Below, in pieces: positions 16,200 to 24,484 of a stretch of DNA of 46,380 nt. This DNA comes from Chitinophagaceae bacterium (lineage in GTDB: Bacteria > Bacteroidota > Bacteroidia > Chitinophagales > Chitinophagaceae), in contig JAQBNK010000025.1 in the NCBI GenBank assembly GCA_028288595.1, positions 1 to 46,380 on the forward strand. Direction: 5' to 3'. A model generated the notes under the pieces. That model saw nothing but the letters and a program-made list of their open reading frames with translations, did not search any database and had not been told where the DNA came from. The position numbers and the translations under genes are program-made. The first letter of the stretch is position 1; each line of letters starts with the position of its first letter.

Positions 16200-16439
16200 A
16201 TGCTATTTAAAATTTATGAAGTTGTCAAAAGTGCAGGACCTGATTTATTTTACAAATATCCTCATGGCGGCGGACGCGAGTCTAAGGCCGAGTTGCTGCT
16301 TGAAGTGGAATTAGATGGTGAGCCGAACAGGTTTGATTCTCCAGAGGAGGCATACCGCGTTATGAAGCAAAATATTGATGAAACGCGGATGAGAAACAGG
16401 CGGTATGTGATACTGCAATATTTTGAGGTGGGGTATTAA
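16200..16439 (+). CDS. small unknown protein divergent from module 2
   Basis: The open frame begins with ATG 16098, but I favour ATG 16200 (MLFKIYEVVKSAGPDLFYKY), preceded by the purine-rich AAAGAAAAGG about 5 bp upstream, giving a 79-residue soluble protein; the first 34 residues of the longer form are hydrophobic and may be translated leader by chance or a membrane segment. The protein contains a glycine turn (PHGGGRESKAELLLEVEL), a helix (PEEAYRVMKQNIDETRMRN) and a final strand (RYVILQYFEVGY). I do not recognise the family. It shares its upstream region and palindrome site 2 with the module 2 operon. Confidence 0.5.
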   Translation: MLFKIYEVVKSAGPDLFYKYPHGGGRESKAELLLEVELDGEPNRFDSPEEAYRVMKQNIDETRMRNRRYVILQYFEVGY

Positions 16440-16915
16440 TCTCGAAGTAACTTCTGATTCGAGATCTGTTTCAAAACATAACCAGCCAAATTACCTTTTT
16501 AGTGCATGTTCGTAGTTCTACAATTTAAAAACCAGCATTAAAGCATTAGCATTAAAGCGAACATTTATAAGAAATTGTATATCGTCTCAAGAAAATTCAC
16601 CGAATTAATTTTTCGCAAATCAGGTCTCTGGAATGAAAGCCACTGAATGCCAGTACTTTCAATAGGTTAAACGATGGTCTTTATGAATAATATAAAGAAC
16701 CCAGCACAAGTTAAAATACCACAAAATAATTAAGCCCGATTGTAAAATGGTTATCGTCGAAAGGATATGGTTGCGGATATATCAGGAGAACTTTTATCCG
16801 ATCAATATGTATCTTAATTTTGAAGTTTTTGAACAATCATCAGTGGCTATACTTAGAATTAAAAAAGAAGAGATACCAAGTTTTTAAATTCAAAAGGATA
16901 AGTCATAACCCGCAT
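16440..16915. other. spacer with a palindrome copy and one tiny open frame
   Basis: About 475 bp. It contains palindrome site 3 (16511-16522) and a 46-codon frame at 16747-16887 (+) starting MVIVERIWLRIYQENF and ending RIKKEEIPSF. The tiny frame has plausible coding character but no recognisable family; it could be a small gene or a remnant. Nothing else stands out. Confidence 0.3.
16511..16522. promoter_or_regulatory. CGTAGTTCTACA, site 3 of the recurring palindrome
   Basis: Matches 11 of 12 positions. It lies about 70 bp after the small gene at 16200-16439 and 235 bp before the tiny frame at 16747, so unlike the other copies it has no convincing target gene next to it. It may mark a lost gene. 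Confidence 0.35.
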
Positions 16916-17707
16916 TTAATTGCCCTTCTTCACGAATTGATAGCCTATTCCAAATGAATGCCAAGGCTTATTATTGTAGATATAATTCTTCCCGTTTTGA
17001 CCTCCAATAAAATCCCTACCCAATACATAACCTACCTGGAAGGCTCCGAGTTCAAGAATAACGCCCATACCACCGGTTAATGAGATCCATTTGGTACCTG
17101 GCTTTTTTTCGTAACCTTTTGTAGATACACTGTCTACGTTTACCGCACTTGGACCAAAAAACCCAACTATACTTAAATAGTGTGGATTATAATGTGATAT
17201 GCGGGCACTTAAGCCCAACGATGCACCTACACCAACATCTGTTGTGAAATCCTTTGCTGCACCGTCAACTGCAGGCCTTATTTTCACTGGCACAATCAAT
17301 GTACCTATGTTCCACTTTGCATTGTACAAGAGTATTCTGTAGTGCTTCTTAACAAATTTGTCTGTAAATTCATTAGCCTTAACGCAGTAATATGCCTCGC
17401 CACCAGTGTTCGTAGAATTAATTAATGTTTTGTCCGCTTTATAGGCTGCAGCTTCCCCGGTGATCTTATCAAACTGTATAACATAAACGTCGCCTAAAGC
17501 ATTTGCAGTCCTTTTCTCGCCAATCACTCTGAATTTTATTCCAGGAAGAACAATCCTTATTTTATCCTTATCTGCATTTTCATTTATCAGATCATATTCG
17601 TACACATGAATATTGTCGATTGTAATGTATTTGAATGGTTCCTCCTGTGCATTCGAGAAAAAAAAGGCGAGGGAGGAAAGCATTAATAGAGGTAATGTCT
17701 TTTTCAA
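16916..17707 (-). CDS. exported protein of unknown function, probable outer-membrane beta-strand protein
   Basis: The frame is open to 17797, but I place the start at TTG 17707, which gives a normal signal peptide (KKTLPLLMLSSLAFFFSNAQ); the longer version would overlap the preceding gene by 16 bp and bury the signal. After the signal come strand-rich segments, a Cys-containing AYYCVKANEF, and a C-terminal half rich in glycine and alternating hydrophobics (GVGASLGLSARIS, GGMGVILELGAFQVGYVLG, HSFGIGYQFVKK), as in small outer-membrane barrels ending in an aromatic strand. It follows the DUF3892 gene by about 75 bp on the same strand and is probably in its operon. Function unknown. Confidence 0.55.
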   Translation of the reverse strand: MKKTLPLLMLSSLAFFFSNAQEEPFKYITIDNIHVYEYDLINENADKDKIRIVLPGIKFRVIGEKRTANALGDVYVIQFDKITGEAAAYKADKTLINSTNTGGEAYYCVKANEFTDKFVKKHYRILLYNAKWNIGTLIVPVKIRPAVDGAAKDFTTDVGVGASLGLSARISHYNPHYLSIVGFFGPSAVNVDSVSTKGYEKKPGTKWISLTGGMGVILELGAFQVGYVLGRDFIGGQNGKNYIYNNKPWHSFGIGYQFVKKGN

Positions 17708-17781
17708 GGCTAAGGTTTTTGTAAAAAAAAATAAAAATTTAGTATCCTGTTTCCAAATTTCACTTGGAGTATACATCGAGC

Positions 17782-18096
17782 CTAAGGAGAAATCCAATCA
17801 AAATCTATTAAGTGTCCTAAGTTGTCTGTTAATATATTATCTGGATTTGATCTGAGATATTTGCCTGTTGATCCATTTACAACTTCTACTTTTTCACCTG
17901 TTTTCCAAAATGCCTTGGCATAATCCCAAAGCCAGGTTGTTACGATATTTCCGCGAGTTTCTACCAAGCTTATGGCTTGAGCCTTGGTCAATTTGGTCGC
18001 TCTTCCCGTCGAGCTTGTATCAACGTTATGGAAGGCGTAGTGTGTAATTACATTATTGGCACCTTTCCAAATACCTGAGATTCGATAAGTTCCCAT
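17782..18096 (-). CDS. DUF3892 domain protein
   Basis: A 104-residue protein of the DUF3892 type: YRISGIWKGANNVITHYAFH, followed by LTKAQAISLVETRGNIVTTW and a final strand KVEVVNGSTGKYLRSNPDN, matching the family layout (G.WKD....I.HY, then S+.EAI..+..G..V.T, then V.V). These small cytoplasmic proteins have no established biochemical role; they are frequent in mobile and stress loci. It is the first gene after the best copy of the palindrome (18160, 64 bp upstream) and is followed by a secreted protein gene. Confidence 0.65.
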   Translation of the reverse strand: MGTYRISGIWKGANNVITHYAFHNVDTSSTGRATKLTKAQAISLVETRGNIVTTWLWDYAKAFWKTGEKVEVVNGSTGKYLRSNPDNILTDNLGHLIDFDWISP

Positions 18097-18159
18097 CAGT
18101 TAGATTGTTTATAGTTCAAAATAAACCGCATGATATACAAAAAAGATATTTTAAGCAAT

Positions 18160-18171
18160 CGTAGTTCTACG
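18160..18171. promoter_or_regulatory. CGTAGTTCTACG palindrome, site 4 (best copy)
   Basis: Exact motif, extended to seven-base arms ATCGTAG/CTACGAT around TT (18158-18173). It lies 64 bp upstream of the leftward DUF3892 gene with no competing gene on the other side apart from a decayed fragment, which makes this the cleanest promoter-proximal example. Confidence 0.55.
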
Positions 18172-18211
18172 ATCATGCGAATATTTGTATGAGTAGAGGG
18201 TGATCTCACAG

Positions 18212-18448
18212 CTGTTTTACAATATTCAAAGTTGGTTTAAGTATAGCAAGGACTATGACGAGAGGCTAAGGAAAGACTTTGAAAGATAGACGCAGAGCAA
18301 CCATAAAAGGCGTTCCCGGGAAGTCGGCAATAGGATGGAGGAATACAACAGGTTATTTGATTATTGTATGGAATTAAAGAATAACCGCAAGTGTCCTATG
18401 AAACAGAGCACTTCGGAGCAACGAAAAAATAAAAAGGAGTCGTTGTAA
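18212..18448 (+). pseudogene. decayed coding fragment with an internal stop
   Basis: One frame reads QSWFKYSKDYDERLRKDFER, then a TAG, then NHKRRSREVGNRMEEYNRLF and DYCMELKNNRKC before a TAA at 18446. Residue use is clearly protein-like (charged helix pattern on both sides of the stop), but there is no ATG start and I cannot name the family. I interpret it as the tail of a gene broken by a nonsense change or deletion. The rest of the 18097-18514 spacer holds only palindrome site 4. Confidence 0.4.
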
Positions 18449-18514
18449 TTTGTCGCGCCGACGTTCCAAATCTGGCTATGCTTTATCATAATCTATAACA
18501 GCTTTAAAAAAGTA

Positions 18515-19783
18515 TCAGTGCCACTTGCTGTAATGAAATACCTTGAGAAGGTAATATGCAATAACAACCAATATCCCAGCTGCAAATACTTTAAGGTCGG
18601 TAACATTTTTTATAAAGCCTTTTACTAAATCGTGTTCTTGTGCTACGTAAATTAGCTTAACAAGAAGATCCGGAATCGCGCAGGCAGAATATAAAAAAAA
18701 GACCCAGACCAGTTTCTCGGCGAAGAGAAATCCCGGCTTGTTCTTATTTATGATTAGTGTAGTCAGCATCGCAAAAAATAACAGCATAATCACCATTTCA
18801 AGCGTAGCAAAAATCAGGTGGTACCAACCTCCAAGGGTTAATTTGTTAAGTTCCAAATCAATGAAGCCTGTGTACTGATCCTTGGTCCAGGCATTGTGCT
18901 GGATGTAAACTATCGACAACGAAAACGCAAGGGCGACAGCAAGATATATTTTAAAAAAACGGATATGCTTTTTATAGTTGATTTGATTCTTTGTCTTGTT
19001 ATAGAGCAAAACTAACAGGTAATTAAAAAGAGGGATGAAGATACTATCACCAAGATACAGGGAAGGAGACTTTAATATAGGTACATCAAAATCTGAATGA
19101 AACCAAAACGAATGCGTGTGAAGTCCGATTATTGAAAAAGTATAAATTCCCGCGATAAAAGTTACGGCAGGTACAAGGTATAGATCACGAGGTTCACCGG
19201 AATTTTTCTGGCCTTCATTCAAAGTGCCGGCGATATATTTCTTTACGTTAGCATATTCCCGGGACATCTTAAATAACAAGTAACAGACGAGCAAGATTTC
19301 AATAATTTGTATTCCTGGCAAAACCGCATCCTCGTTTTTATCATAGCCATATATTGAAAGTGAAATAAAAATACCAGAGTAGAAACAATAAAGAATTACT
19401 TCTGACAGTAATAAGGTTCCTTTCCTTTGAACGAAAGGCGAAACACTGGTTTCCCAGAAAATAAGTTTGTCTTTTAGTAATTCATTTATTTTCGTTTCAA
19501 TGTGCGCTATATAAGCTGCCTTCGCAAAAATATCTGAGGATAATAAAACATTGTAAACAATGATAATGATTTCAATTTGACTGACTATAAAAGTCATGAT
19601 GGAAATTTCACTGTTCGTTATTGAAACTTCTTTGCTTTTTATATTTGCCAGAAGCCCGATAAACAAACCAAACGTAGTAATGAAAGCAAAAAAACTGTTA
19701 TGAACCGTTTTTGATACCATCGTCAGTTCACTTCTCAGGTTCTGGTTTTCTTTAAGCAATACATTTATCTTTTCATTTTCCAT
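18515..19783 (-). CDS. multi-pass membrane protein in operon with the DUF262 restriction gene
   Basis: A 422-residue protein. A short N-terminal coiled stretch (NEKINVLLKENQNLRSEL) precedes about nine or ten hydrophobic segments; the first two pairs (about 31-50, 63-83) are separated from the rest by a soluble loop at 85-125. No enzyme motif is visible. The gene starts 40 bp after the end of the DUF262/DUF1524 gene on the same strand, so co-transcription is likely. A membrane partner for a GmrSD-like nuclease is not part of the classical systems, so it may be an associated effector, a receptor for phage entry signals, or unrelated. I do not recognise the family. Confidence 0.6.
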   Translation of the reverse strand: MENEKINVLLKENQNLRSELTMVSKTVHNSFFAFITTFGLFIGLLANIKSKEVSITNSEISIMTFIVSQIEIIIIVYNVLLSSDIFAKAAYIAHIETKINELLKDKLIFWETSVSPFVQRKGTLLLSEVILYCFYSGIFISLSIYGYDKNEDAVLPGIQIIEILLVCYLLFKMSREYANVKKYIAGTLNEGQKNSGEPRDLYLVPAVTFIAGIYTFSIIGLHTHSFWFHSDFDVPILKSPSLYLGDSIFIPLFNYLLVLLYNKTKNQINYKKHIRFFKIYLAVALAFSLSIVYIQHNAWTKDQYTGFIDLELNKLTLGGWYHLIFATLEMVIMLLFFAMLTTLIINKNKPGFLFAEKLVWVFFLYSACAIPDLLVKLIYVAQEHDLVKGFIKNVTDLKVFAAGILVVIAYYLLKVFHYSKWH

Positions 19784-19823
19784 TCCGTGTTTATTTTGCG
19801 GTGTGCCAGTCCTATATCTTTCG

Positions 19824-21554
19824 TCAAATTGCGAAACCCTGGCGGATTTTTACCAACACCTCGTTATGATTTTTAGTTAAATCAGCTGGCGTCCAGGTAG
19901 GAAAATGCTGGTAAATCCTGATAGAGTTACTAAACAGCTCGACATTATTCTTAAAGTATTTATCTCTTTTTTCAGCATAGTCCTTGTTACTTTGCGATGA
20001 ATTTTTTCTTCTCGAGATTAACACCAGGTTCCCGATTTTACCAGTCCATTCTTCTCTTTCAAGATCCGTATAGAAAATTTTCCATTCACTGTTGTCACCG
20101 GGGTTCTGTGGTAGTATGTGTTCGATACTAATTGTTTCCGGCATTTCCGTTTTAGTTGTATGGCCATGGTACAACAAGTCAAGTTTTAAGAGCACATACC
20201 TTGCTGCTCTCCTCCCATAAATTGTCCCCTGCAGGACTCCAAGTAATTCGGTTTTATCTAATTGTAAGGCGCTGCCAAGAATCACTTCATCTTCTGTTTT
20301 TGCGTCATCAATTAGTTGAATGATCGCATTTACATTTTCAATCCTCTCCGTTGGTGAGTAACCAATAAGCCAATCGTTCGAAAATTTATTATCCAGTGCT
20401 TTTACAAAATTTACCAGTTTGGATGTTTTAAATTTGTCATAGTATCTTAATAAAGGAGCCACCCAGAAATCAGCTTCGAAACCCCTTTGCATAAGGTGCA
20501 AAAAATTGTATAATTCAAAACTGTTTGTTAGCCCGTAATTATCATTGTCGAATAATTGCTCGTAGTGTTTTTTATACCTGTCTACAAAACGAAAAGTGTC
20601 CTCTCCCTTTTTTAAAAGAGAGGAAGCCGGCAAATAGGTTTTAGTATTCCGGTCAAAAGACTTTGGATTGAATATATTATCCTCGAACTCTTTCAGCAGG
20701 CTTGCCGATGCTTTTCGCTTCACCAGGATTGTTCTTAAGTGCGATAAGAAAGCATCGAAATCTTCCGCAAAGTAGCTCTCCGTTTCTTCCCACTTTTTTG
20801 CTAACTCCAGGCGTTTAGAATTGTCTTTTATTTTACCGAGGTTTTCTGCTTTTAAAATATCACTGTTTCGAAGTTTAACGCCCCGGCTATTCATAATGGT
20901 AAATAAGCGGAAAGCATCTTCCAGTTCTTCAGCGGAAACATAAATCATCAGCACATTTGAACGGAGGTAAGGAAAGAAATCATCCATCCTGTTATTTCTA
21001 AAAAATTCGCGGATAGTTAGAACTGCTTTGGACATATTTCTTATCGAGATATCTTCTTCAGCATCCATTATTTTATGTCGTAATTCCGTTTCCTTGTTTG
21101 TTCCTCCTTCCTCTTTGATGTATTCATTTATGAAATCCTTTACCTGGTCTCTGATATCAAAAACAATACGCAGTCTTTCAGGAATGTTATCGTCGGGGTT
21201 AGCCATTTGGTGAATGGTTTCATGGCAGGTTTTTACGCGTGTCGCGTTTGCCGTTGAAAGGTCCCTGACGACAGCTGTTATTAAAAAGAGGGTGGTGAGT
21301 CTTTGCTGTCCGTCCAATAAATCATATTCAGTATAAGTTGTATCGCCATCCTGCTTTTCTCTTTTTTGTAAAACCATGGACCCGAGGAAATATTCTGACA
21401 CAGGGTTTGCGTTTCTGGCCTGCATGATGTCATCAAGCAATTCAGTTACCTGGTCTTTGTCCCAAACATAGGGCCTTTGATATTCAGGAATTCTAAACCA
21501 TTTTTTAAATATTTCGTTTACAAGCAGCTTATCGCTTTCAATTTTCTGGGCCAT
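19824..21554 (-). CDS. DUF262/DUF1524 protein, GmrSD-like modification-dependent restriction enzyme
   Basis: A 576-residue single-chain protein. The N-terminal DUF262 (GmrS-like, ParB-related) domain shows IPEYQRPYVWD (22-32) and the hallmark DGQQR (81-85), the NTP-binding/hydrolysis motif. The C-terminal DUF1524 (GmrD-like) HNH-type nuclease shows ISIEHILPQNP (475-485, H479) and GNLVLISRRKNSSQSNKDY. In the characterised systems such proteins cut DNA with sugar-modified hydroxymethylcytosine, or nick foreign DNA more generally. Both motif sets appear intact, so it should be active. The palindrome variant at 21611 lies 57 bp upstream; a membrane protein gene follows. Confidence 0.88.
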   Translation of the reverse strand: MAQKIESDKLLVNEIFKKWFRIPEYQRPYVWDKDQVTELLDDIMQARNANPVSEYFLGSMVLQKREKQDGDTTYTEYDLLDGQQRLTTLFLITAVVRDLSTANATRVKTCHETIHQMANPDDNIPERLRIVFDIRDQVKDFINEYIKEEGGTNKETELRHKIMDAEEDISIRNMSKAVLTIREFFRNNRMDDFFPYLRSNVLMIYVSAEELEDAFRLFTIMNSRGVKLRNSDILKAENLGKIKDNSKRLELAKKWEETESYFAEDFDAFLSHLRTILVKRKASASLLKEFEDNIFNPKSFDRNTKTYLPASSLLKKGEDTFRFVDRYKKHYEQLFDNDNYGLTNSFELYNFLHLMQRGFEADFWVAPLLRYYDKFKTSKLVNFVKALDNKFSNDWLIGYSPTERIENVNAIIQLIDDAKTEDEVILGSALQLDKTELLGVLQGTIYGRRAARYVLLKLDLLYHGHTTKTEMPETISIEHILPQNPGDNSEWKIFYTDLEREEWTGKIGNLVLISRRKNSSQSNKDYAEKRDKYFKNNVELFSNSIRIYQHFPTWTPADLTKNHNEVLVKIRQGFAI

Positions 21555-21610
21555 AGGTTTTTAAGGTTGATGTAAGCCGGTAAGATAAGTTTCGGGTAGA
21601 ATAAAAACGG

Positions 21611-21622
21611 CGTATTTCTACG
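21611..21622. promoter_or_regulatory. CGTATTTCTACG, site 5 of the recurring palindrome
   Basis: One mismatch to the core (G to T at position 5). It is 57 bp upstream of the leftward DUF262/DUF1524 gene, at nearly the same distance as sites 2 and 4 from their genes. Confidence 0.45.
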
Positions 21623-21728
21623 ATTTTTTGCGTTCGTTTTTGTGAATGTTCCGTCGGCCTTATTATAGACCATGCATTTCATATGAAGGTGAAGAAAGAA
21701 TAACGGTGCCTTTCAAAATTGATTTTCT

Positions 21729-21740
21729 CGTATTTCTACT
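21729..21740. promoter_or_regulatory. CGTATTTCTACT, site 6 of the recurring palindrome
   Basis: Shares the T at position 5 with site 5 and has a further change at the last base. It lies in the divergent spacer between the restriction gene and the higBA locus, 118 bp from site 5; the spacing is close to 11 helical turns, but the biological meaning of that is speculative. Confidence 0.35.
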
Positions 21741-21879
21741 ATTTTTTGTTTACCTCAAAGGCTGTTGTTTTACAGGTTTTGAATAGTTAGAAAAACACCG
21801 TAGTAGGGAATTCAAAAAAGAGTGCGGAATCCCAGTTTAAATGCGAAAAATTTCTTAACCTTTGCGTTATTAAAAAAAT

Positions 21880-21912
21880 ATTACCCTTTTAGGGTAATTA
21901 TTATTATCTTTG
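21880..21912 (+). promoter_or_regulatory. higBA promoter with overlapping 19-bp palindromic operator
   Basis: ATTACCCTTTTAGGGTAAT (21880-21898) is a perfect inverted repeat with eight-base arms around TTT. It is followed directly by TATCTTTG (21905-21912), which fits the Bacteroidota -7 element TAnnTTTG, only two bases before the ATG of the toxin gene (21915). Transcription would then begin at or very near the ATG, giving a leaderless or almost leaderless mRNA. An operator covering the -33 region fits autorepression by the HigA helix-turn-helix protein. Confidence 0.65.
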
Positions 21913-21914
21913 TT

Positions 21915-22247
21915 ATGAAAATTGATTACGGATCGAATAAATTGAAAAAGCAGCTGGCCGGTGCAACCGAGATAAAAAAAGCTTTCGGAATAAATGCCGT
22001 GAGGGTTAGCAGGAGGCTTGCGGAAATTGAGGCCTCTGAATCACTTAGAGTCCTGCTGCAAATACCGGGTGCAAATTGCCATCCTCTTACTGGCGATATG
22101 ACAGGAGAATGGGCGGTAGATATCTCAGCAAATCACCGCATGATCTTCGAACTGGATCACAACCCCGTCCCTTTGCAGGAGGATGGTTCAATTGATACCG
22201 GAAAAGTAACCGACGTGCTTATTACCGGAACCAAGGATTATCATTAA
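21915..22247 (+). CDS. higB: HigB/RelE-type toxin (plasmid maintenance killer family)
   Basis: A 110-residue protein from ATG 21915; a longer frame from 21822 runs through the operator and promoter and is rejected. The order IKKAFGINAVRVSRRLAEIEA, then GANCHPLTGDMTGEWAVDIS, then NHRMIFELDH and a final VLITGTKDYH fits the ParE/RelE-fold HigB killer family, mRNA interferases that act at the ribosome, with conserved basic and His residues in the last strands. The paired gene 17 bp downstream encodes a HigA-type protein, in the toxin-first order typical of higBA. Confidence 0.88.
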   Translation: MKIDYGSNKLKKQLAGATEIKKAFGINAVRVSRRLAEIEASESLRVLLQIPGANCHPLTGDMTGEWAVDISANHRMIFELDHNPVPLQEDGSIDTGKVTDVLITGTKDYH

Positions 22248-22264
22248 GAAACAGAAAACCGAAT

Positions 22265-23383
22265 ATGAGTACAAGATTAAAAGACGATAGAGAACTATTA
22301 TCCAAGCCTGGTGATACCATCTTAGAAACGCTGGAACACTTGCGAATGACACAAGTAGAACTGGCTGAGAGGATGGGAAAGAAGCCCTCGAAAATTCATG
22401 ATATCATTACCGGGAAAGAGCCTATTACAGTTAATACTGCCCTGCAGTTGGAAAAGGTATTGGGTATCGATTCAGCATTCTGGCTCACAAGGGAAATTAA
22501 ATACAGGGAGACACTTAGCCGGATTGAACAGGAAGAGGCGCTGGAAGAATGTAAAGACTGGCTTAAGATGCAACCAATAAAAGAGTTGAAAAGTCATGGA
22601 TTTATCAAATCAGAACGGCCGAACGCTGCTATGGTGGAAGAGTGTTTACAGTTTTACGGGGTAGCATCCACCATGCAGTGGGAAAACATTTATGTTCTGC
22701 AATATGCTTCTACCAGTTTCAGGCGATCACCTGTTCATCAAACTGCACTTGGCAGTATGGCAGCATGGCTGAGAATAGGAGAGATCATTATGCAGAAACT
22801 GAGCCTGCCACTATATAATAAAGACGGTTTTAAAGATGTCCTGGGAAAGCTTAAAAAAATAGTGCGTCAGCATCCTGAGGATTATGCAGAGCAATTGCAA
22901 CAATCCTGCATTTCTGTTGGCGTCGCCTTGGTGTATACCATTTCGCTTCCCAAAGCGCCTATTAGCGGAGCTACAAGATGGATGGGCGGCAACCCGCTGA
23001 TCCAGTTAACTGACCGATACAAAACAAATGACCAGTTTTGGTTTACTTTTTATCATGAAGCTGCCCATGTTCTTTTGCATGGGAAAAAGGAAGTTTTCCT
23101 GGAAGATTTCGAAGGATATACACAGGATGAAAAGAAAGAAAAAGAAGCCAACGATTTTGCATCCCGCTCGCTACTTGACCCCTGTTTTGTCAACGATGTC
23201 CCCGAAGGAAAAGTCTCTGAAAATGATATTATAAGAATCGCGCGTAAATATGAAACACATCCTGCGATTGTCGTAGGACAGTTGCATCACTTAAAGAAGG
23301 TGCCGTATAGCTTTGGATCTGAGTTCAGCATCAAGGTCGTTCTTGATGATATCATAAGAGGCGATAAAGAAATTGAAAAATAA
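22265..23383 (+). CDS. higA: HigA-type antitoxin fused to an ImmA/IrrE-like metallopeptidase
   Basis: A 372-residue protein, far longer than the roughly 100-residue classical HigA. The N-terminus is an XRE helix-turn-helix (about 24-75: MTQVELAERMGKKPSKIHDI, ALQLEKVLGIDSAFWL) that should bind the palindrome at 21880. The C-terminal half is a ImmA/IrrE (COG2856-type) domain with the zinc site FYHEAAHVLLHGK near 260-270 and a downstream EKEANDFASRSLL glutamate. Such proteases cleave repressors in mobile elements, so this antitoxin may process itself or a partner on a signal. Directly followed (9 bp) by the beta-protein gene. Confidence 0.9.
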   Translation: MSTRLKDDRELLSKPGDTILETLEHLRMTQVELAERMGKKPSKIHDIITGKEPITVNTALQLEKVLGIDSAFWLTREIKYRETLSRIEQEEALEECKDWLKMQPIKELKSHGFIKSERPNAAMVEECLQFYGVASTMQWENIYVLQYASTSFRRSPVHQTALGSMAAWLRIGEIIMQKLSLPLYNKDGFKDVLGKLKKIVRQHPEDYAEQLQQSCISVGVALVYTISLPKAPISGATRWMGGNPLIQLTDRYKTNDQFWFTFYHEAAHVLLHGKKEVFLEDFEGYTQDEKKEKEANDFASRSLLDPCFVNDVPEGKVSENDIIRIARKYETHPAIVVGQLHHLKKVPYSFGSEFSIKVVLDDIIRGDKEIEK

Positions 23384-23392
23384 TAACCGTAT

Positions 23393-24484
23393 ATGAAAAC
23401 TCAAATGAAATACATGCCCATCTTCAGGGTAAGACAGGAAGAGATTAAAGTATTACGCCGTTTCGATTTTGGTCATCGTATGTTTCCCTGCCTGGAAATT
23501 TTGAAAGAACATATAAGAGAAACTGACCGTGGCAAAAAAAGCTTTGAGGAAACTCACCTGGAACTGATTGCAAGCATTAAAAGCCTGAAAGTCTTTGTCG
23601 ACCTGCCTGTCCATTACAATGAAAGGGGCGGGGGAAAGAAAAAAGATGCCGTCATTAATTTCGTTCGTGGTGTGGTTGGTAATAGAGAAAAGAGAACCGA
23701 ATACATGATAAAGCTGGTACCCGCAGCCGATCGCATCATCCCCGTGATTAGCACTTATTTTAACAGGACGTCAGAAAGAAAAACTATTCTTTTGCAGGAA
23801 AGCGCCCTTCGCCCTTATTTTAAGCAACTGGCTTTCCGGACTTTCCCTGAAAGTTTTGAAAGGGATATCGCTCAAATTAAAGCCGCTGCTAAAAGAAATG
23901 ATTACCTGATTGTGGACCTGGGAACTGAGCCGCCTGATTCAGAAGAAGAAGCATTTAGTCCGACGCTCGATACCCTGAGAGATTTTACAGAATGCGAAGT
24001 GGTCATACTTCGAAGCGCGGTAAATACAGAGGTTCGAAATGTTGATCTTCACGATGGCAAAGTTGTCCCTTCAATAGACAATAGCCTTATCAATCTTTAC
24101 CAGGAATTTTATGCAAGTGCTTTTGGCGATTACGCCGGGATTAAAAAAGACAATGTTACCACAGGAGGAGGACAAGTTAGCCCTGGTTTTATATATTATG
24201 ACGCAACAAGTAACCGGTTTTACGGGTATAAAGGAAGAATAAAGCACCTTGATGAGTTTAAGAACCATATTGTACCTGCTGTCATAGCTTCTAAGCCAAC
24301 ATTGAGGATGCGGCGTGCAGCGCTTGCGTATCTAGACCGCAGTAACATGGGTTGGCAACTGCTGCAAGATATTTTGTCCGGTACAGAAAACGGGAGGAGT
24401 ATGGCTAAGTTTAAACGAATATCCATGGAGCATTATCTTGCCTGTATCCAAAAACGTATTGATGCAGGCGATTTTGATTCTTAG
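23393..24484 (+). CDS. beta family protein (sce7725-like)
   Basis: A 363-residue protein that fits the beta-protein family in its opening MKYMPIFRVRQEEIKVLRRF and PCLEILKEHI (compare Y.P.....+.E..AL, PLIE), the repeating beta-alpha units (VPAADRIIPVIS, DYLIVDLGTE, CEVVILRSA) and the later FGDYAGIKKD and SPGFIYYD segments, a likely TIM-barrel-like arrangement. Biochemical activity is not established to my knowledge. It begins 9 bp after the HigA-peptidase gene, so it belongs to that operon. The opposite-strand neighbour, overlapping its end by 4 bp, is an sce7726-type protein, the family's usual companion. Confidence 0.6.
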   Translation: MKTQMKYMPIFRVRQEEIKVLRRFDFGHRMFPCLEILKEHIRETDRGKKSFEETHLELIASIKSLKVFVDLPVHYNERGGGKKKDAVINFVRGVVGNREKRTEYMIKLVPAADRIIPVISTYFNRTSERKTILLQESALRPYFKQLAFRTFPESFERDIAQIKAAAKRNDYLIVDLGTEPPDSEEEAFSPTLDTLRDFTECEVVILRSAVNTEVRNVDLHDGKVVPSIDNSLINLYQEFYASAFGDYAGIKKDNVTTGGGQVSPGFIYYDATSNRFYGYKGRIKHLDEFKNHIVPAVIASKPTLRMRRAALAYLDRSNMGWQLLQDILSGTENGRSMAKFKRISMEHYLACIQKRIDAGDFDS

